A stretch of 64,000 nt of DNA from CBDDIP01 sp965279405 (GTDB lineage: Bacteria; Actinomycetota; Acidimicrobiia; Acidimicrobiales; Ilumatobacteraceae), in contig OZ257157.1 of the NCBI GenBank assembly GCA_965279405.1, positions 1,922,001 to 1,986,000 on the forward strand, written 5' to 3'. Numbering within the stretch: position 1 is the stretch's first letter; the number at the start of each line of letters is the position of its first letter. This document shows, piece by piece, positions 60,055 through 64,000 of this stretch. The translations under genes and the position numbers were made by a program. The notes under the pieces are model-generated. The model ran no database searches. It saw nothing but the letters and a program-made list of their open reading frames with translations, and had not been told where the DNA came from.

Positions 60055-60977
60055 GCATCACCGAACATGCCGCCGTCGCCACCCCGCCCGTGTTTCGCGC
60101 CGGGCCGCGCACGCTGCGACGCACGCGCAGCAACTGGGTCGATCAGCCGTACACCCGCTTCACGCTCGAGCCGATGTCGCCGACGATCGGTGCCGTCGTG
60201 CGCGGCGTGTCGATGGCCGACGACGTCGACGCCGAGCTCTTCGCCCAGTTGAACCAGGCGCTGCTCGAGTGGAAGGTGATCTTCTTCCGCGAGCAGGACA
60301 TCACGAGCGCACAGCACGCTCGCTTCGCCGCCAACTGGGGCGCGTTGGAGGACCACCCGTTCATCCGTCTCAAGGTCGATCAGCCCGACGCTCCCGAGGT
60401 GGTGCGGTTGGAGAAGGGCCCCAAGGTCGGTGGCTTCGAGAACGTGTGGCACAGCGACGTCACCTGGCGCGTCAACCCGTCGCTCGGCTCGGTGCTGCGT
60501 GCCGTCGAGGTGCCCGAGTTCGGCGGCGACACGCTGTGGGCGGACATGGGCGCGGCGTACGACGGGCTGAGCGACGACCTCAAGGCGCAGCTCGACGGCA
60601 TGGTCGCCGTGCACGACTGGATCAACTCGTTCGGCCGCGGGATGACCGAGGAGGTGCGCGATTCGCTGCGCCCCGACTTCCCCGCCGTGGAGCACCCGAT
60701 CGTGCGCACGCATCCGGAGACCGGCCGCAAGACGCTGTACGTCAACCAGGCCTTCACCCAGCACATCGTCGGGATGAGCACCGAGGAGAGCCGCAAGCTG
60801 CTGACCTACCTGTACATGCAGGCGGCCGTTCCGGAGTACCAGTGCCGCCATCGGTGGCAGCCGGGCGACGTGGCGTTCTGGGACAACCGCTCGACGCAGC
60901 ACTACGCCTCCTCGGACTACTTCCCGGCGCGACGCGTGATGGAGCGCATCACCGTCGTCGGCGACCGCCCCGTCTGA
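60051..60977 (+). CDS. TauD/TfdA-family 2OG-Fe(II) dioxygenase
   Basis: A 308-residue alpha-ketoglutarate-dependent dioxygenase. The facial triad is readable as H-x-D in NVWHSDVTW and the distal His in STQHYASSDY, with the 2OG-binding Arg in RRVMERITVVGD. Family segments GAVVRGVSMADDVD and VIFFREQDITSAQHARFA are present. It hydroxylates sulfonates, phenoxyacids or related compounds so that a side group leaves. Operon with tetR; LLM monooxygenase divergent. Confidence 0.9.
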   Translation: MSITEHAAVATPPVFRAGPRTLRRTRSNWVDQPYTRFTLEPMSPTIGAVVRGVSMADDVDAELFAQLNQALLEWKVIFFREQDITSAQHARFAANWGALEDHPFIRLKVDQPDAPEVVRLEKGPKVGGFENVWHSDVTWRVNPSLGSVLRAVEVPEFGGDTLWADMGAAYDGLSDDLKAQLDGMVAVHDWINSFGRGMTEEVRDSLRPDFPAVEHPIVRTHPETGRKTLYVNQAFTQHIVGMSTEESRKLLTYLYMQAAVPEYQCRHRWQPGDVAFWDNRSTQHYASSDYFPARRVMERITVVGDRPV

Positions 60978-60991
60978 GTGAAGATGAGCGC

Positions 60992-62479
60992 GTGACCGCG
61001 CGCCGTCGACAACTGCTCGTCGGCCACTTCGCAGTGTCGCCGTCGTCGGTGATCGTGTGCGACCGCGCCTTCCCGGTGTGCGCCGTGCTCGACCGTGAGA
61101 GCGGCGCGGTGCGTCGAGTCGCGCACTGGACCGTTGACGAGTCTCGACGCGGTCGACCGGTGGTGACGGCGGTGCGATTCGTGGGCGAGGACCTCTGGAT
61201 CAGCTCACCTGCGGCCGGCGGGGTGGTTCGCATCGCGCCCGCCGGCGAGCTGACGATCGTGCCGCTTCCGTTGCCCCCTGGCGACATCTCGGTCCTCGGT
61301 GGCGACGTCGTGGTCTTCGCCGATCGCGAGTGGGAGGCCGACCTCGGCGAGGAGCTCGCCGAGCGGTTCCCAGCCGTCGAGCACCCGGTCGAGTGGCGTG
61401 AGCGCCCGCCGTCGTCGACGAGCAGCGACGGCTGGTTCATGATGTCGCCTGGCCTCAACGTGCTCATCGGACCGGAGCCACACCCGATCTTCGCTGGCGA
61501 CGACGTGGATGACAACGATGATGACGATGATGACGATGATGACGACGACGGCGATCGGCATCGGATCGAGGAGCGGTCTCGCCCGGTCTGGCGCATCGTC
61601 GACGGAGTGCCGACGCCGCTCGAGCTCGACGGCGACGGCGGCCCCGCGTTCTCGCTGGCTGACGGTCGCATGCTCGTCGTCCTTCGTCGTTCTTCCGATC
61701 CGGTGATCAAGACCCGCGAGCGTGGGTCTGGTGTCTCGTACGAGTACCCGCAGTCCGTCGTCATCGTCGATCCGAGTGGTGCGACGACGTCGCTCGTCGA
61801 GGCGAAGCACGTTTGCATCGTCGAGGACGGATCGCGGTACTGGGTGGCACAGCAGGAACCCACCGTTGAAGGCGACTCGACGTCCGCCTATTTCGACGCC
61901 TCGACCGATCGGCTCGTGCCCAGCGACGAGTGGCCCGACGAGATCGAGCTCGAGCCACTCGATGACGACGAGTTCGGGCGAGAGGTCGTCGTCGCCGGTT
62001 CCGAGCGCTGGTTCGTGACGGAGGGACGGACCGGGTTGACGTGCACGGTGGGCAGCGATCGCAGACGCGAGGTGACCGTCGACATCGATCTGTCCGGTCG
62101 CGTGGCCGACGTCGTCCCGCCGGCCGGGCTCGACGTTGCCGCATTCGAAACCGGCCACGCCGACTCGTTGCGCGACGAGCTCGGAGCCGGGTGGGTGGAT
62201 TCGGAGGGAGAGGTTTCTCCGTTCGTGGAGGGAGCGACGTTTCAGTCGGTGACGGTGCGCGGTGAGTTCCCGGCGTCGCACCTCGCCCTCGTCTTCTCGA
62301 TCGACGACCGGCCGAATCGAACGTTCGGGTTGAGGTTCGCGCTCTTCGACGAGCTCGGCAACCCGCACGACCTGGAGTACGCGGGCGTGTACGTGATGGA
62401 GACGATCCACACGGCGATGCACCTCTTCCCGGGCGTGGAGAGCGCCGACGCCGACGGCATCGTCTGGATGGACCTGTAA
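60992..62479 (+). CDS. Hypothetical protein with poly-aspartate tract
   Basis: A 495-residue protein of unknown family starting at GTG 60992. It is rich in beta strands and acidic residues; one loop (about 171-189, encoded near 61504-61555) is almost pure Asp, coded by mixed gat/gac triplets. Repeated segments such as RPVVTAVRFVGEDLWISS and VVIVDPSGATTSLVEAK suggest a beta-propeller-like fold, but no clear repeats of fixed length appear. No signal or membrane helix. The poly-Asp could bind calcium; that is a guess. Confidence 0.65.
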   Translation: MTARRRQLLVGHFAVSPSSVIVCDRAFPVCAVLDRESGAVRRVAHWTVDESRRGRPVVTAVRFVGEDLWISSPAAGGVVRIAPAGELTIVPLPLPPGDISVLGGDVVVFADREWEADLGEELAERFPAVEHPVEWRERPPSSTSSDGWFMMSPGLNVLIGPEPHPIFAGDDVDDNDDDDDDDDDDDGDRHRIEERSRPVWRIVDGVPTPLELDGDGGPAFSLADGRMLVVLRRSSDPVIKTRERGSGVSYEYPQSVVIVDPSGATTSLVEAKHVCIVEDGSRYWVAQQEPTVEGDSTSAYFDASTDRLVPSDEWPDEIELEPLDDDEFGREVVVAGSERWFVTEGRTGLTCTVGSDRRREVTVDIDLSGRVADVVPPAGLDVAAFETGHADSLRDELGAGWVDSEGEVSPFVEGATFQSVTVRGEFPASHLALVFSIDDRPNRTFGLRFALFDELGNPHDLEYAGVYVMETIHTAMHLFPGVESADADGIVWMDL

Positions 62480-62543
62480 CCGAGCTTCGCTGTCGGGTGG
62501 TGAGTGCGTCGATGGAGTCGGCGGCACAGTGCGACCGATCGCG

Positions 62544-62590
62544 AACTGGATGTCTGACAGCTCGAATGTCGAGCTGTCAGACATCCAGTT
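62544..62590. repeat. Perfect 22-bp inverted repeat with 3-base loop
   Basis: aactggatgtctgacagctc starts the left arm at 62544, which runs to 62565 and is exactly complementary to 62569-62590; atg is the loop. It lies between the poly-Asp gene and the mannosyltransferase gene. It ends 40 bases before the most likely start of the latter. With no T-run it is either a strong terminator of the previous transcript or a site for a DNA-binding or transposon-related protein. Confidence 0.9.
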
Positions 62591-62630
62591 TCCAGCGGGC
62601 CGGTCGCAGGTCGGGTGTACCTTCGCTGCG

Positions 62631-63809
62631 GTGCAGCACGAGCAGGACGAACCGGTCTCGTGGCGACGCGCCCGGCGCGATGGGCTGATCGCCTACCTCG
62701 CGTCGCGACTCATCGTGCTGCTCGGCGTGGGCATCGTCACGTCGACGAACGCGGCGGCGGTCGCCGGTCGCGAGGCACGTCCGGCGTCGGCCTTCAAGGG
62801 CATGCTCGACGCGCTCGCCTCGTGGGACGGCGCGTGGTACCTCGAAGTGGTCCGTCACGGCTACCCGCGCGTGGTGCCGGCGAACCTGCCGTTCAACGGT
62901 GATGCAGCGCACGCCGCGCGGGTCGCCTTCTTCCCGCTCTACCCATCGCTCGTTCGTGTGGTCGACGCCGTCGTCCCCGGCGGCGACGTCGGCGCCGCGG
63001 TGCTCACCAACTTCCTGCTCGGCTTCCTCGTCGTGCTCGGCATCGGCTGGCTGGCGCGTGAGTGGTTCGACGACGCCGTCGCTCGCCGGGCGATGATCCT
63101 CACGGCGATCTTCCCCGGCAGCCTCGTGCTGTCGTTCGCCTACAGCGAGGCGCTGCTGATCGTGTTGGCGTGCGCCTGCCTGTACTGGCTGGGTCGCAAG
63201 CAGTGGGAGCTGGCCGGCCTCGCGGCACTCCTCGGCGGGCTGACCCGGCCGAACGGATTGGCGCTCGCTGTCGCCTGCGCGGTGGTGGCCGTCGTCGCCA
63301 TCCGCCGCAACCGTGACTGGCGTGCGCTGGTGGCGCCGGTGCTCGCGCCGCTCGGCTTCATCGGGTTCCAGTTGTTCCTCGGGCACCAGACCGGCGAGTC
63401 CGGGGTGTGGTTCCGCGCCCAGCGCGAGGCGTGGCACGAGGGCTACAGCTACGGCTGGTCGACCCTCGAACGGATCGTTCGCACGTTCACCCATCCGCTG
63501 CACTCGCCGACGGACCTCTTCTGCACGCTGACGGTCGCCGCAACCGTGGTGATGATCATCGTCGCCCGCCGCCAGCGGTTGCCGCTCGCCGCGTGGGCGT
63601 ACACGTGGGCGGTGGTGGTGCTGATGCTTCTCCCCGAGACGGTCACCGCTCGGCCGCGGTTCCTGATGACGGCGTTCCCGTTGATCGTCGCGCTGGCGGC
63701 GTGGTGGCCGCGCCGACGCCTCGAGCTGTGGGGCTACACGGTTGCCGCGTGCGCCGTCGGGCTGATGGCGCTGACGCTCGTCTACGGCGGCCAATCCGCG
63801 GTTCCGTGA
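62631..63809 (+). CDS. PIG-V-like mannosyltransferase family membrane protein
   Basis: A 392-residue membrane protein with about ten helices. The family motif SWDGAWYLEVVRHGY, with W-D and the later H-G-Y, is followed by AFFPLYPSLVRVV, both typical of GPI mannosyltransferase V-like proteins (PF04188 family), which use a lipid-linked mannose donor. In actinobacteria members glycosylate lipids or exported proteins. GTG 62631 is chosen because the frame upstream (from 62529) runs through the large inverted repeat and is not protein-like; no strong ribosome site is seen. Confidence 0.8.
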   Translation: MQHEQDEPVSWRRARRDGLIAYLASRLIVLLGVGIVTSTNAAAVAGREARPASAFKGMLDALASWDGAWYLEVVRHGYPRVVPANLPFNGDAAHAARVAFFPLYPSLVRVVDAVVPGGDVGAAVLTNFLLGFLVVLGIGWLAREWFDDAVARRAMILTAIFPGSLVLSFAYSEALLIVLACACLYWLGRKQWELAGLAALLGGLTRPNGLALAVACAVVAVVAIRRNRDWRALVAPVLAPLGFIGFQLFLGHQTGESGVWFRAQREAWHEGYSYGWSTLERIVRTFTHPLHSPTDLFCTLTVAATVVMIIVARRQRLPLAAWAYTWAVVVLMLLPETVTARPRFLMTAFPLIVALAAWWPRRRLELWGYTVAACAVGLMALTLVYGGQSAVP

Positions 63810-63823
63810 ACGAGACTGGCCCG

Positions 63824-64000
63824 ATGAACGATCTCGTCGTGCAACGCGTTCGGCTGTGGCCGCGCGAACCCGGTGGTGAGTTGACGGACGTGACGATCAG
63901 CGACGGTCGCATCGCTGCGATTGCGCCGCACGTCACGCTCGATCCGGACGCGGCAGACGGCGGCGGTGGCGTGCTCATCCCGGCGCTGGCCGACGTGCAC
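63824..64000 (+). CDS. Amidohydrolase, N-terminal part (cut by window end)
   Basis: From ATG 63824 the frame is open to the window end (59 residues). It reads like the small beta domain of cyclic amidohydrolases: MNDLVVQRVRLWPREPGGEL, TDVTISDGRIAAIAPHVTL and GVLIPALADVH, the last leading into the HxH metal motif that lies outside the window. Dihydroorotase- or cytosine-deaminase-like members fit. Class and substrate cannot be named. Confidence 0.72.
   Translation, partial: MNDLVVQRVRLWPREPGGELTDVTISDGRIAAIAPHVTLDPDAADGGGGVLIPALADVH

Noticed and set aside
1..64000. CRISPR array
   Set aside because: No set of regularly spaced short repeats with unique spacers was seen; the 53-bp units at 29.25 kb are directly adjacent and have no spacers.

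Overview
The window is high-GC DNA with dense, mostly non-overlapping genes, leaderless or GGAGG-type starts, lipoprotein, Tat and LPxTG-type export signals, DUF2510 and zinc-ribbon proteins, and a five-gene urea-type ABC transporter. This fits an actinobacterium. The mix (PIG-V-like mannosyltransferase, LLM flavoprotein, phosphatidylcholine synthase, no mycolate or ESX genes) would suit the class Acidimicrobiia, but that placement is inference. No rRNA, CRISPR array or intact insertion sequence is visible. One tRNA (Ser, UGA) is present.

Layout. 1-5.4 kb is an accessory stretch, less GC-rich by eye: a truncated Ser/Thr kinase (its start only), an FRG-domain protein, a helix-turn-helix/ImmA-IrrE metallopeptidase, a DyP-type peroxidase with two small co-transcribed genes, and a frame-broken remnant of a DUF4143-type ATPase. 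5.4-11.6 kb holds a DUF6933 + pRiA4b-ORF3 protein and the urtABCDE operon, with a 15-bp hairpin between urtA and urtB. 11.6-14.9 kb has miscellaneous genes, including a surface protein with a likely Cys-Gln thioester domain and an LPTTG anchor. 14.94-17.81 kb is a restriction-modification module (gamma-class adenine methylase converging with a PD-(D/E)xK nuclease) bracketed by two related hairpin repeats. 17.8-23.4 kb is a lipid block: DUF1206 protein, two PAP2 phosphatases, a diacylglycerol-kinase-like enzyme, phosphatidylcholine synthase and an endonuclease/exonuclease/phosphatase protein.

23.4-29.2 kb carries an SDR, a GNAT, an APH-like kinase, a META-domain lipoprotein and a marR-MFS-VOC operon. 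29.25-32.0 kb is the most unusual part: an array of three 53-bp hairpin units, an ECF sigma factor fused to a zinc-binding anti-sigma-like domain, a membrane helix and a long external tail, and just upstream on the same strand a sortase-anchored protein with five chaplin-like CG-x12-C repeats. 32.1-37.6 kb has a NagZ-like lipoprotein, two zinc-ribbon membrane proteins and a GGDEF protein with a degraded EAL domain. 37.8-44.4 kb runs on the plus strand: glutamyl-Q-tRNA(Asp) synthetase, a 2OG-Fe(II) oxygenase, an L,D-transpeptidase, a GH2 beta-galactosidase and a Tat-exported protein.

44.4-51.2 kb is a minus-strand run: a degenerate-GGDEF protein, a TetR regulator with an operator-like repeat, a metallo-beta-lactamase/Rieske fusion, a DUF2510 protein, an ABC exporter pair and a sulfurtransferase. 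51.3-54.6 kb has a dsbB/thioredoxin pair and larB-larC without larA. 54.7-64 kb has pheA, tRNA-Ser, an HNH endonuclease, a second Tat protein, a divergent LLM flavoprotein / TetR-TauD locus with a readable promoter-operator, a protein with a poly-Asp tract, a perfect 22-bp inverted repeat, a PIG-V-like mannosyltransferase and the start of an amidohydrolase cut by the window end.
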